From: Thermoflexia bacterium
GTDB lineage: Bacteria; Chloroflexota; Anaerolineae; B4-G1; DUEL01
Reading direction: 5' to 3'
NCBI GenBank assembly: GCA_011192125.1
Contig: DUEL01000041.1
Coordinates: 1-32,097, forward strand
Length of the DNA stretch: 32,097 bases
Positions within the stretch are counted from its first letter, which is position 1; each line of letters starts with the position of its first letter. This document shows positions 16,397-23,560 of this stretch, piece after piece. A program made the position numbers and the translations under genes. Under the pieces are notes generated by a model, which searched no databases, had not been told where the DNA came from, and saw nothing but the letters and a program-made list of their open reading frames with translations.

Positions 16397-17398
16397 GTGA
16401 ACGAGGCATACGTCGCTGAGGCCGGTCAAATCAAGCGTCGATACCAGTACGAACTGCTGGCCCGCCGCAACGTCGTCGCCTGCGGCATCGGGTACAAGGT
16501 CAGCAAGGGGGTCCGCACGGACGAGATCAGCATCGTCGTCTCCGTCACCCACAAAGTCGATCCATCCACCCTCGCCCCGGAGGACCTGGTCCCCAGGGAG
16601 CTGGAGGGGGTACGTACCGATGTGGTGGAGACGGGCCTCCTGCGGGCCCACCAGAAACCGACCGACCGGTGGCGACCAGCGCCCCCCGGGGTCTCCGTCG
16701 GCCATCCCCAGGTCACGGCGGGAACCTCCGGCTGCCTGGTCCGCCGAGGAACAGAGGTCTTCATCCTCTCCAACAACCACGTCCTGGCCGACCTCAACCG
16801 AGGCCGGCCGGGCGATCCCATCCTGCAGCCAGGGACGGTGGACGGTGGGACAATGGAGGACCGGATCGGGACGCTGGCTGAGTTCGTCCCGCTGGATTTT
16901 GGGACCGAGGAGCCGGAGTGCCAGGCGGCCCGATGGCTGGCCCAGGGGCTGAACTGGCTCGCCACCCTCGTCGGCTCCAGCCACCGCCTCCAGCCGGTGC
17001 GGCAGACGCCGGGGATCAACCGGGTCGACGCGGCCCTGGCCCGGCCGCTCTCGCCGGACCTGGTGACCAACGAGATCCTCTACATCGGCGCGCCGGTCGG
17101 CGTGGGCACCGCCACGCTGGGCACCCGGGTCCAGAAGACGGGCCGGACCACCGGCTACACCACGGGCACCATCACCCAGATCGACGCTACCGTCCGCATC
17201 GACTATTACGGCCCCTCCGCCCTGTTCGAGGGGCAGTTGATCGCCTCGCCGATGAGCCAGCCGGGGGACTCCGGCTCGGCGGTACTGGACATGGAGGAGC
17301 ACGTCGTCGGGTTGCTCTTCGCCGGCTCCGACGCCGCGACGATCATCAACCCCATCGACGAGGTCCTCTCCGCCCTCGACGTGGAGATCGCGGTCTGA
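16397..17398 (+). CDS. Chymotrypsin-fold serine protease with N-terminal accessory domain
   Basis: The protein has 333 residues and starts at GTG 16397, preceded by GGAAAGGAGA. Residues 1-75 repeat the whole of the preceding small protein. The protease part follows GTSGC with a recognisable triad: H128 (SNNHVLAD), D211 (NRVDAAL) and S292 (QPGDSGSAV). Spacing and the GDSG box fit trypsin-like S1 peptidases. No signal peptide or membrane segment is visible, so it is probably intracellular or exported by a non-classical route. The substrate is unknown. A palindromic repeat that could terminate transcription follows immediately. Confidence 0.85.
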   Translation: MNEAYVAEAGQIKRRYQYELLARRNVVACGIGYKVSKGVRTDEISIVVSVTHKVDPSTLAPEDLVPRELEGVRTDVVETGLLRAHQKPTDRWRPAPPGVSVGHPQVTAGTSGCLVRRGTEVFILSNNHVLADLNRGRPGDPILQPGTVDGGTMEDRIGTLAEFVPLDFGTEEPECQAARWLAQGLNWLATLVGSSHRLQPVRQTPGINRVDAALARPLSPDLVTNEILYIGAPVGVGTATLGTRVQKTGRTTGYTTGTITQIDATVRIDYYGPSALFEGQLIASPMSQPGDSGSAVLDMEEHVVGLLFAGSDAATIINPIDEVLSALDVEIAV

Positions 17399-17412
17399 GG
17401 TTCCTCAAGAAC

Positions 17413-17454
17413 CACGGAGACACGGGAGCGCAGAGTTCTCTCCGTGTCTCTGTG
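17413..17454. repeat. CACGGAGACAC-type palindromic intergenic repeat, possible bidirectional terminator
   Basis: Left arm 17413-17428 (CACGGAGACACGGGAG) and right arm 17438-17454 (CTCTCCGTGTCTCTGTG) are imperfect inverted copies around a 9-base loop. It lies between the convergent protease and transporter genes. Related sequence occurs at 18984-19009 and 22018-22075. Confidence 0.7.
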
Positions 17455-17485
17455 ATGAAGTGCCGATTTGACGAGCCACTGCTCC

Positions 17486-18784
17486 CTACGTCACCCCTAT
17501 CGCTCGGTTCTCCTCCTGGGCTACCCGGATGCCCTCCTTCTCGTCCACCAGGGTGAGAAGGACGATCCCGCCGATGAAGAAGAAGATTAGCGCGATGATG
17601 CTCAGGCGGCTGGAGCCTGTCAGTTGGCCCACCAGGCCGAAGAGGAAGGGCCCGGCGATCCCGGCGAACTTGCTGGAGATCTTGTAGAAGCCGAAGAACT
17701 CCGCGCTGCGGGCCTTAGGGGCCATCTGCCCGAAGAGGCTCCGGCTCAGGGCCTGGGTCCCGCCCTGCACCATACCGACCATAAAGGCCAGCGCCCAGAA
17801 GTGCCACGCCTGGCTCATAAAATAACCGGCGATGGTGATGAGGGTGTACCACGCCAGCCCCAGCATGATCGCCCGCTTGGTGCCGATCTTCTTGCCGAAC
17901 TTGCCGAAAAGCAGGGAGAACGGGATGCCCACGAACTGAGTCATCAGCAGCGCGCCGATCAGGTCGATCATGCCGATGCCGATCTCCGATCCATAGATCG
18001 TGGCCATCTTGATGATCGTACCGATGCCGTCGTTGTAGAGCCAGAAGGCGATCAGGAAGAAGAACAGTTGACGGTACTTCCGGATCTCCCGGAAGGTCTT
18101 TCCCAGTCGCTGGAACCCTGCCTCCACAGGATTGACCCCCGTCCCGATGTCGCCCACGTAAGGGGGTGGCTCCGGCACCCATCGTAGCAGCGGAATGGTG
18201 AAGACCGCCCACCAGATCGCCACCGTCAGGAAAGAGAGCCGCGGCCCCAGGGTGCTGCCAGCCCAGATGAACTGGATCATCACGATGTTGACCGCCAGGA
18301 GGATGCCACCGCCCAGGTAGCCCAGCGCGTACCCCTTGGAGGAGACGTAGTCGATGTCATCGGGGCGGGCGACGTGGGGGAGAAGGGCATCGTAGAAGAC
18401 GTAGGAACCGCCGATCCCTACGGAGGCCAGGAGGAAGAGCACCAGAGCCAGCAGCCAGTCCCCGGCGTCGATGAGGACCATCGCGGCGACGGCAGCGATG
18501 CCCAGGGCAGCGAAGATCGTCAGCAGCCGCTTCTTGCTGCCGGTGTAGTCGGCGATGGAGCCCAGGATGGGGGCCAGCACGGCGACGATGAGGAGGGCGA
18601 CGGAGGTGGTGTAGGCCCAGTAGACCGTCGGGAGGTTGCCGGGCAGGTTCGCCGCCACCACTTCCCTGAAGTACACGGGCAATACCGCCGCCTCCACCGT
18701 GGTGGAGAAGGCCGAACTCCCCCAGTCGTACATACACCAGGCGTTGGTGATCTTGCGGTACAACCGATCTGTCATCTCTCTCAT
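17486..18784 (-). CDS. MFS transporter, UMF1 (Atg22-like) family
   Basis: The 432-residue integral membrane protein has about 12 hydrophobic helices. The N-terminus ITNAWCMYDWGSSAFSTTVEAAVLPVYF is the hallmark of the UMF1 family, related to yeast Atg22, which is associated with amino-acid efflux. Other family-like stretches are DYTGSKKRLL in the first cytoplasmic loop and GGTQALSRSLFGQMAPKARSAEFFGFY. The substrate in bacteria is unproven. The ATG at 18784 has AAGGAG upstream; a second ATG three codons later is possible. It is monocistronic and convergent with the protease gene. Confidence 0.9.
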   Translation of the reverse strand: MREMTDRLYRKITNAWCMYDWGSSAFSTTVEAAVLPVYFREVVAANLPGNLPTVYWAYTTSVALLIVAVLAPILGSIADYTGSKKRLLTIFAALGIAAVAAMVLIDAGDWLLALVLFLLASVGIGGSYVFYDALLPHVARPDDIDYVSSKGYALGYLGGGILLAVNIVMIQFIWAGSTLGPRLSFLTVAIWWAVFTIPLLRWVPEPPPYVGDIGTGVNPVEAGFQRLGKTFREIRKYRQLFFFLIAFWLYNDGIGTIIKMATIYGSEIGIGMIDLIGALLMTQFVGIPFSLLFGKFGKKIGTKRAIMLGLAWYTLITIAGYFMSQAWHFWALAFMVGMVQGGTQALSRSLFGQMAPKARSAEFFGFYKISSKFAGIAGPFLFGLVGQLTGSSRLSIIALIFFFIGGIVLLTLVDEKEGIRVAQEENRAIGVT

Positions 18785-19136
18785 AGCCTGCTCCTTGATG
18801 AAATGTGGCCTTTATCCGACCGTGAAGATCGCAAAGGACGCGAGTCTTCCAGATATCTCCTTCCATCCTCTGCGCTGAACCCCGACCGGTGAATGGGACA
18901 ATCCCCGAAGTTGTGCTATAATCCTCCCTCGATAGCCGTTGCGCGCTTCTACCTGTTACCACGGCGACTTGGGAGAAGGAATCCCTGTGTCCTCCGTGAC
19001 TCCGTGGTGAAACCGAAATAGTGGAGCCGCGCAACCCCTATTGTCGACTGGCCGATCAGGAGCACCCGATACTATACCTCTTCTCCCCTTTCGCGCAAGC
19101 AGCGGCCGGTCAAACCTCAGGTACGGGAGGGAAGTG
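18785..19136. other. 352-base divergent intergenic region
   Basis: This separates the minus-strand transporter and the plus-strand metallopeptidase. It contains a TATAAT (18917-18922, plus) with GGGACA 16 bases upstream (18895-18900), a plausible weak promoter with a leader of about 210 bases. It also holds one arm of the CACGGAGACAC repeat family (18984-19009, CCTGTGTCCTCCGTGACTCC plus flank) without its partner arm. No gene is supported here. Confidence 0.5.
18895..18922 (+). promoter_or_regulatory. Candidate promoter upstream of exported metallopeptidase
   Basis: -35-like GGGACA (18895-18900), a 16-base spacer and a consensus -10 TATAAT (18917-18922). The weak -35 and the distance to the gene at 19137 keep confidence low. 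Confidence 0.35.
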
Positions 19137-21113
19137 ATGAAGACGCACACGATCTGGATCGCCCTGGGCCTGCTGGCCTTGAGCGTAGTCTGTTGTTGCT
19201 GTGGGGTGTGGACGCCGAACATCGAGTGGAGCCCTTTCATTGAGGTTCCCTCCCGGGATACGACCCCTGAGCCCACTCCCAACATCGTTCAAGGGCCGGT
19301 GCCGGATGCCGCGGCGGAGACCGAGACCCTGCTGGAGACCACCGAGGTCCCGATGCGCGACCTGCACGAACTGGCGATCCGCCTGAGGGGCCTCCCTCCG
19401 GACACGCCGCGCGTCTCCCCCTCGGACTGCGCGCCTGACTGTCCCCTCGGCACCCGTCGCCTCTTCCACGTCTCGAACGTCGACACCGACGAACAGTTCG
19501 ACATCTACGCCGTCCTCCAGTACAAGACCGACCACGTCTATATGTGGGTGGAGGAGGGAGTGGATGTGGATACGGACGCGCTGAAGGCCGCTGCCGACCT
19601 GTTCGAGAACCACACTTATCCCACCAATCGCTCCTTCTTCGGCACCGAATGGACCCCTGGCGTGGACAATGATCCCCATCTCTCCATCCTTCATGCCCGC
19701 AACCTGGGCTTCTCCGTCGCCGGGTACTACTCCTCCGCCGACGAGTTCGTCTCCGAGGTGCGGGAGGACTCCAATGAGATGGAGATGTTCTACATCAACA
19801 TCGAGAACGTCGACGTCAACTCCGAATTCTACAACGGGGTGCTGGCCCACGAGTTCCAGCATATGATCCACTGGTACAACGACCGCAACGAGGAGACCTG
19901 GCTGAACGAGGGGTTCTCCGAACTGGCCGCATATCTGAACGACTTTGATCCAGGCGGCGCGGAGTATACTTTCGCCAATGAGCCCGACACTCAGTTGAAC
20001 TCCTGGCCGGAGGGTCCCGGCGCGGCGGGGGCCAACTACGGCGCTGGGTACCTTTTCACCTCTTACTTTCTCGACCGGTTCGGTCCAGAGGCTACGCAGG
20101 CGCTGGTCGCCCACGACGAGAACGGCTTCGCCGCTGTAGACGCGGTCCTGGCGGAGCTGGGTGTGGGGATCGACCACGTGGACCTCTTTGCGGATTGGGT
20201 CATCGCCAACCTGCTGGACGATCCCACCCTCTACGACGGTCGGTACGGCTACGAGGAGATCGACCCGCCTACGCCGAGGATGAACGGGCGGTTCAACAGT
20301 AGGGATTACCCGCTGAGCCGCGAGACCACCGTCCATCAGTACGCTACCGACTACATTGAGATCAGAGGAAACCAGCCTCTTCGGTTCTCCTTCACCGGCT
20401 CCACCCAGGTAGGGCTGATCAACACCCAGGCCCACAGCGGTCGGTATCTCTGGTGGTCCAACCGGGGGGACGATTCCGATATGACCCTCACCCGGGCCTT
20501 CGACCTCTCCGAGGTCTCTCAGGCCACCCTGGAGTACTGGTGCTGGTATGACATCGAGGAGGACTGGGACTACGCCTATGTGGAGGTGAGCACGGACGGG
20601 GGTCAGACCTGGGAGATCCTCCCCACTCCCTCCGGGACCTCCTCCAATCCTAACGGCAACTCCTTCGGCTGGGCCTACACGGGCAGGAGCGGCGGTGGCG
20701 AGCAGCCCGAGTGGATCCACGAGACGGTGGACCTGAGCCCGTATGTCGGGCAGGAGGTACTGATCCGCTTCGAGTACATCACCGACGACGCCGTCAACCG
20801 GCCTGGCTTCGCCCTGGACGATGTGGCGATCCCGGAGATCGGCTACTTCGCCGACTTCGAGGCGGACGGTGGGGGTTGGGAACCGGACGGTTTCATCCGC
20901 CACGCTAACGTCCTTCCCCAGCGGTGGTTGCTCCAACTGGTCCTCTTCGGTCCTCAGACCACGGTGCAGCGGCTGGAACTGGACGGGGGGCAAACCGGCG
21001 AGTGGGAGATCCCGCTGGGAGACGAGACCAGCCGCGCGGTGATCGCCGTCTCCGCCTACGCTCCCATCACCACCGAGCCTGCCTCCTACCGGTACGAGAT
21101 CACGTCCCCGTAG
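19137..21113 (+). CDS. Exported HEXXH metallopeptidase with immune-inhibitor-A-like C-terminal domain
   Basis: The ATG at 19137 is chosen because a hydrophobic export segment (TIWIALGLLALSVV) follows directly; an earlier in-frame ATG (19041) would bury it. The 658-residue protein has four consecutive Cys after this segment (about residues 21-24) but no canonical lipobox. The catalytic-type motif is HEFQHMIHW (H238, E239, H242) with WLNEGFSELA (E258) downstream, resembling M30 (hyicolysin)-type gluzincins. From about residue 430 a beta-sandwich domain resembles the one in immune inhibitor A peptidases (HSGRYLWWSNRGDD, YVEVSTDGGQTWE, DDVAIPE). It probably degrades external proteins. It has no clear operon partner. 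Confidence 0.85.
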   Translation: MKTHTIWIALGLLALSVVCCCCGVWTPNIEWSPFIEVPSRDTTPEPTPNIVQGPVPDAAAETETLLETTEVPMRDLHELAIRLRGLPPDTPRVSPSDCAPDCPLGTRRLFHVSNVDTDEQFDIYAVLQYKTDHVYMWVEEGVDVDTDALKAAADLFENHTYPTNRSFFGTEWTPGVDNDPHLSILHARNLGFSVAGYYSSADEFVSEVREDSNEMEMFYINIENVDVNSEFYNGVLAHEFQHMIHWYNDRNEETWLNEGFSELAAYLNDFDPGGAEYTFANEPDTQLNSWPEGPGAAGANYGAGYLFTSYFLDRFGPEATQALVAHDENGFAAVDAVLAELGVGIDHVDLFADWVIANLLDDPTLYDGRYGYEEIDPPTPRMNGRFNSRDYPLSRETTVHQYATDYIEIRGNQPLRFSFTGSTQVGLINTQAHSGRYLWWSNRGDDSDMTLTRAFDLSEVSQATLEYWCWYDIEEDWDYAYVEVSTDGGQTWEILPTPSGTSSNPNGNSFGWAYTGRSGGGEQPEWIHETVDLSPYVGQEVLIRFEYITDDAVNRPGFALDDVAIPEIGYFADFEADGGGWEPDGFIRHANVLPQRWLLQLVLFGPQTTVQRLELDGGQTGEWEIPLGDETSRAVIAVSAYAPITTEPASYRYEITSP

Positions 21114-21192
21114 GGGAGGGGCGATGCATCCTGCGCCTCGTCGTCCCCATCCTGTGCCCTGAAATCCAGAGTCTGGAGCCCGGGACCTGGCG

Positions 21193-22014
21193 ATGGCCCT
21201 GATCGGTGTATTCGACTCCGGTGTGGGCGGTCTCTCCATCTGGCGGGAGATCGTCCGGCAACTTCCACATTGCGACACGTTCTATGTGGCTGACCAGGCC
21301 CACGTGCCCTACGGCCCTCGGCCATTGATGGAGGTGCGGCGGTTTGCCGAGGGGATCGCGCGGTTCCTCATCGACGAGGGAGCCCAGGTAGTGGTCCTGG
21401 CCTGCAACACCGCCTCGGCCGCGGCCCTTCATTACCTCCGCGCCACCTTCCCTCAGATCCCCTTCGTGGGCATGGAGCCCGCCGTCAAGCCGGCCGCTCA
21501 AAACACGCGGACCGGCGTGGTGGGCGTCATCGCCACGCCAGCGACGTTCCAGGGGGAACTTTTCGCCTCGCTCCTGGAGCGGTTCGCCAACAACGTAACC
21601 GTCCTCACCCGCGCGTGTCCGGGGTGGGTGGAAGCAGTGGAGGCGGGGGCGCTGGATACCCCCGAGACGGAGGCGCTGGTGCGGTCGTGCCTGGAGCCGC
21701 TGCTGGAGGCCGGGATCGACGAACTGGTCCTGGGGTGCACCCACTACCCCTTCCTGCGGACAGCCATCGAGCGGGTGGTGGGGCCGGACATCGAGGTGAT
21801 CGACCCCGCCCCGGCCGTCGCCCGGCAGACGGGGCGGGTGCTGGCGGCCCGGGGTATCGTCCCGTCCTCAAGGCACGTTGGCCGTCACCGCTTCGCCACG
21901 ACCGGTGATCCAGCCCGCTTCCGTTCGATGGTGCGCAGACTCGTCGGCGTGGAGGCGGAGGTGGAGCCGCTGGCGTGGACGTCGGAGGGGTGTCTGTTGG
22001 TGCGAGGGGCCTAA
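21193..22014 (+). CDS. murI: Glutamate racemase
   Basis: This enzyme interconverts L- and D-glutamate to supply D-Glu for peptidoglycan. The 273-residue length is typical. The cofactor-independent two-cysteine active site is intact: D8-S9 in FDSGVGG, C71 in LACNTAS and C182-T183-H184 in GCTHYPF. Both acid/base cysteines and the motif spacing match the family. The ATG at 21193 begins directly with the conserved IGVFDSGVGG. Its presence fits an organism with a peptidoglycan wall. The stop is followed within 4 bases by a strong palindromic repeat. Confidence 0.96.
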   Translation: MALIGVFDSGVGGLSIWREIVRQLPHCDTFYVADQAHVPYGPRPLMEVRRFAEGIARFLIDEGAQVVVLACNTASAAALHYLRATFPQIPFVGMEPAVKPAAQNTRTGVVGVIATPATFQGELFASLLERFANNVTVLTRACPGWVEAVEAGALDTPETEALVRSCLEPLLEAGIDELVLGCTHYPFLRTAIERVVGPDIEVIDPAPAVARQTGRVLAARGIVPSSRHVGRHRFATTGDPARFRSMVRRLVGVEAEVEPLAWTSEGCLLVRGA

Positions 22015-22017
22015 CCA

Positions 22018-22075
22018 CAGAGACGCAGAGGACACAGAGAAAATGTGCTCTATCTCTGTGTCCCCTGCGTCTCTG
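22018..22075. repeat. Long palindromic intergenic repeat (CACAGAGACGC type), likely bidirectional terminator
   Basis: The 23-base arms 22018-22040 and 22053-22075 are inverted complements with a single mismatch, around a 12-base loop. The element lies between convergent murI and the YtxH-like gene. It belongs to the same family as 17413-17454. Confidence 0.8.
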
Positions 22076-22101
22076 CAGTCTCAACCCGGTCTGATCCGCC
22101 T

Positions 22102-22353
22102 CTACTCCTCAGCAGCGCCGGTGGAACCCTGGAGGATGATCGGCTCTCCCTGGCGGAAGGCCTCCAGTTGGGCCTCCAGTTCCGCCCGTTTCGCCGCTGC
22201 GGCCTCCCTTCCCCGTTCGATCAACTCCTGAACGCGGGCGCGGATCCGCCCCTGCAGTTCGGGCCCGGCATAGGGAGCCAGCAACAGTCCGGCCACCACC
22301 CCAACAAACGCCCCGCAAACCAACCCGGCCAGAAGCCACACTGTCTTGCGCAT
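22102..22353 (-). CDS. YtxH-like small membrane protein
   Basis: The 83-residue protein has an N-terminal membrane helix with the Gly/Ala-rich motif GLVCGAFVGVVAGLLLAPYAGPELQ, which is typical of YtxH-domain proteins (G-x3-G with LLxAPxxG). A charged coiled-coil tail follows (RARVQELIERGREAAAAKRAELEAQLEAF). YtxH proteins are often stress-associated in Gram-positive bacteria, but the molecular role is not established. A good promoter (22387-22415) and GGGAGG Shine-Dalgarno precede it. It is monocistronic. Confidence 0.85.
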   Translation of the reverse strand: MRKTVWLLAGLVCGAFVGVVAGLLLAPYAGPELQGRIRARVQELIERGREAAAAKRAELEAQLEAFRQGEPIILQGSTGAAEE

Positions 22354-22386
22354 ACTTCTTCCCTCCCACCGTCAAAATCCGCTTCC

Positions 22387-22415
22387 ATTATACGTCGGTC
22401 CGCCCGATCTGCCAA
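22387..22415 (-). promoter_or_regulatory. Putative sigma-70 promoter of YtxH-like gene
   Basis: On the minus strand, -35 TTGGCA (22415-22410), a 17-base spacer and -10 TATAAT (22392-22387) lie about 35 bases before the start codon at 22353. Confidence 0.75.
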
Positions 22416-22433
22416 GCCATCCGCCAGGGGTCT

Positions 22434-22618
22434 GGACAGGAGTTCGGACATAGCGGGAGACCCCACCGCCCGGCGACCGGAGGCTGCTGACCGCCAAGCA
22501 GCGAAGCCCGGTCTTCGCCGGGCTCAGCATGTCGAGAGGGGAGGCGGGAACCGTCGAAGAGGAGCTTCGTCTCCCCGTAGCTTTCAGCCGCCGGTAAAGG
22601 GTGTCCGAACCCTTGCCC
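22434..22618. repeat. 185-bp MITE-like element with inverted termini (copy B)
   Basis: The left end GGACAGGAGTTCGGACA (22434-22450) and right end TGTCCGAACCCTTGCCC (22602-22618) are imperfect inverted copies. The right end is an imperfect match to the end of copy A at 42-58, and flanking bases are also alike (CAAAGGTCAG versus CGAAGATCAG). The interior can fold, for example GCCCGG-loop-CCGGGC near 22515 and CGAAG-loop-CTTCG near 22556. It contains no open frame of coding character. A small non-autonomous mobile element is the simplest reading. Confidence 0.6.
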
Positions 22619-22806
22619 GAAGATCAGAGAAACAAGACTTGTGGAAATATGCTTCTTGAATAGAATAGTACATTGGGAGGAAAACCCGTCCATAGGCCCG
22701 GGAGAGTGTGAGTTGTGGGAACGCAGCGTTTCCTTGCCTTAGAGTTAGAAGAAGGGAGCTGCGTTTTGTCGTTTGAGAGGTGGAGATCTTCATTCCTGCC
22801 CGCACG
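22619..22806. other. AT-richer non-coding spacer
   Basis: Together with copy B this makes a 450-base stretch with no supported gene. The base composition is visibly less GC-rich than the surroundings. A possible plus-strand promoter is TTGTGG (22639-22644), a 16-base spacer and TAGAAT (22661-22666), but no start codon follows the GGGAGG at 22675-22680 at a usable distance. A weak hairpin GGGAACGC-AGC-GTTTCC lies near 22718. The short open frames here lack coding character. Confidence 0.4.
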
Positions 22807-23205
22807 TTAGGGAAGGAAGGAGCGAAAGAACTCCAGCCACTCCGCCCGGCTCGGGTAGGGGGCTCCCGGGCGTGGTTCGGACCCGGGAGGGTAGCGACCG
22901 TAGTAGAGCCGGTTCCGCGGGTTGAGAGGAGGACTACAGACGGGAATGCCCTTTCGCCACAGGAGGTACTCCGCCCAGTTGGCCTGTTCGATCTTCACAC
23001 GGAAAGAGATGTACTGGTCCGAGACATCCCGCCCCCAGATCTTCACCCCGTATCGCCGGAGAAACCGCTCGATCTCGTACCCACTCCAGCCGCAGTTCCG
23101 GGGCACGCAGAACCGCCACGATCGGATGCCGAGCGCTGCGCGGACCCATTCGCCGATCCGTTCAAGCCAGTTCAGGCGAGCCAGAAAGTCCAAGAATGTG
23201 TCCAT
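22807..23205 (-). CDS. Small protein of unknown function under a LexA-type operator
   Basis: I do not recognise this family. The 132-residue protein is rich in aromatic and basic residues: 10 Trp and many Arg and Tyr. It starts with an amphipathic helix (MDTFLDFLARLNWLERIGEWVRAALG). A compact core reads SWRFCVPRNCGWSGYEIERFLRRYGVKIWGRDVSDQYISFRVKIEQANWAEYLLWRKGIPV. This alternation suggests a small alpha/beta domain. The C-terminus is Pro/Tyr-rich. There are no membrane segments or signal peptide. GGGAGGGAG precedes the ATG by about 10 bases. A strong promoter with a GAAC-N4-GTTC palindrome over the start point (23234-23283) suggests DNA-damage control, so a role in the damage response or in a mobile element is possible but unproven. 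Confidence 0.75.
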   Translation of the reverse strand: MDTFLDFLARLNWLERIGEWVRAALGIRSWRFCVPRNCGWSGYEIERFLRRYGVKIWGRDVSDQYISFRVKIEQANWAEYLLWRKGIPVCSPPLNPRNRLYYGRYPPGSEPRPGAPYPSRAEWLEFFRSFLP

Positions 23206-23233
23206 ATGGATGTGACTCCCTCCCTTAGGGGTT

Positions 23234-23249
23234 TAGAACATTTGTTCTA
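23234..23249. promoter_or_regulatory. Putative LexA (SOS-box) operator
   Basis: TAGAACATTTGTTCTA is a perfect 7+7 palindrome with a 2-base centre, containing GAAC-N4-GTTC, the core of the LexA box of Bacillus and Actinobacteria. It sits directly downstream of the -10 and covers the predicted transcription start (about 23248), where a repressor would block initiation. Confidence 0.6.
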
Positions 23250-23254
23250 TGTCC

Positions 23255-23283
23255 TATTTAACACCAATCTCCGGTTTTGTCAA
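23255..23283 (-). promoter_or_regulatory. Putative sigma-70 promoter of the 132-residue gene
   Basis: On the minus strand, a perfect -35 TTGACA (23283-23278), a 17-base spacer and -10 TAAATA (23260-23255). The start codon at 23205 is about 43 bases past the predicted start point. Confidence 0.7.
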
Positions 23284-23296
23284 GCGGCATACGCCT

Positions 23297-23399
23297 AGGG
23301 TTCAGGCAGGAGATCCGCCCCGCCTGTTTACGGCGGGGCGGGCGGGAAATCGGCCTAGCACCGGCTCCTCAGGCTGGTGCCAGGCCTGCCGAGGGTGAA
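23297..23399 (+). repeat. Dispersed repeat element (copy C) with two hairpins
   Basis: It begins with GGGTTCAGGCAGGAGATCCG, a shortened form of copy D at 31893. Hairpin 1 (23315-23341) has perfect 10-base arms (CCGCCCCGCC and GGCGGGGCGG) around loop TGTTTAC. Hairpin 2 (about 23353-23386) pairs GGCCTAGCACCGGC with GCTGGTGCCAGGCC. The right part GGTGCCAGGCC-x-GCCGAG also occurs in copy A at 6-22. It lies upstream of both the unknown gene (minus) and the small membrane protein gene (plus). Confidence 0.7.
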
Positions 23400-23560
23400 T
23401 TTCAATCCTAACCCACCGATACTGCTGCTCCCAAACTGAAATGCACCGGTGCGTGACCGGGGCCCTAAGCCGGGGGTGGTGAAGTTCTGGGGATCGATAG
23501 AGGGCCCACCGACTGTGGGCAGAGGCACAGCCGGCAGGGGAGGCCACGGAGGTCATAGGT
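23400..23560 (+). other. Leader region of small membrane protein gene
   Basis: This is non-coding. Two possible RNA hairpins are visible: GGGCCCT (23460-23466) with AGGGCCC (23501-23507), a long-loop pairing, and CCG-A-CTGTG (23509-23517) with CACAG-C-CGG (23526-23534), an 8-base loop. No known riboswitch pattern was recognised. GGAGG at 23548-23552 serves the ATG at 23561. Confidence 0.35.

Noticed and set aside
19137..19215. Lipoprotein signal in the exported metallopeptidase because of four consecutive cysteines
   Set aside because: The residues before the first Cys (SVV) do not fit a lipobox, so only a generic export or anchor segment is claimed.
19110..21278. A 722-codon minus-strand open frame opposite the exported metallopeptidase
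   Set aside because: No recognisable domain, whereas the plus strand has a signal peptide, HEXXH motif and beta-sandwich domain.
22584..22805. Small minus-strand open frame in the spacer
   Set aside because: Overlaps the end of repeat copy B, has no ribosome binding site and no coding character.
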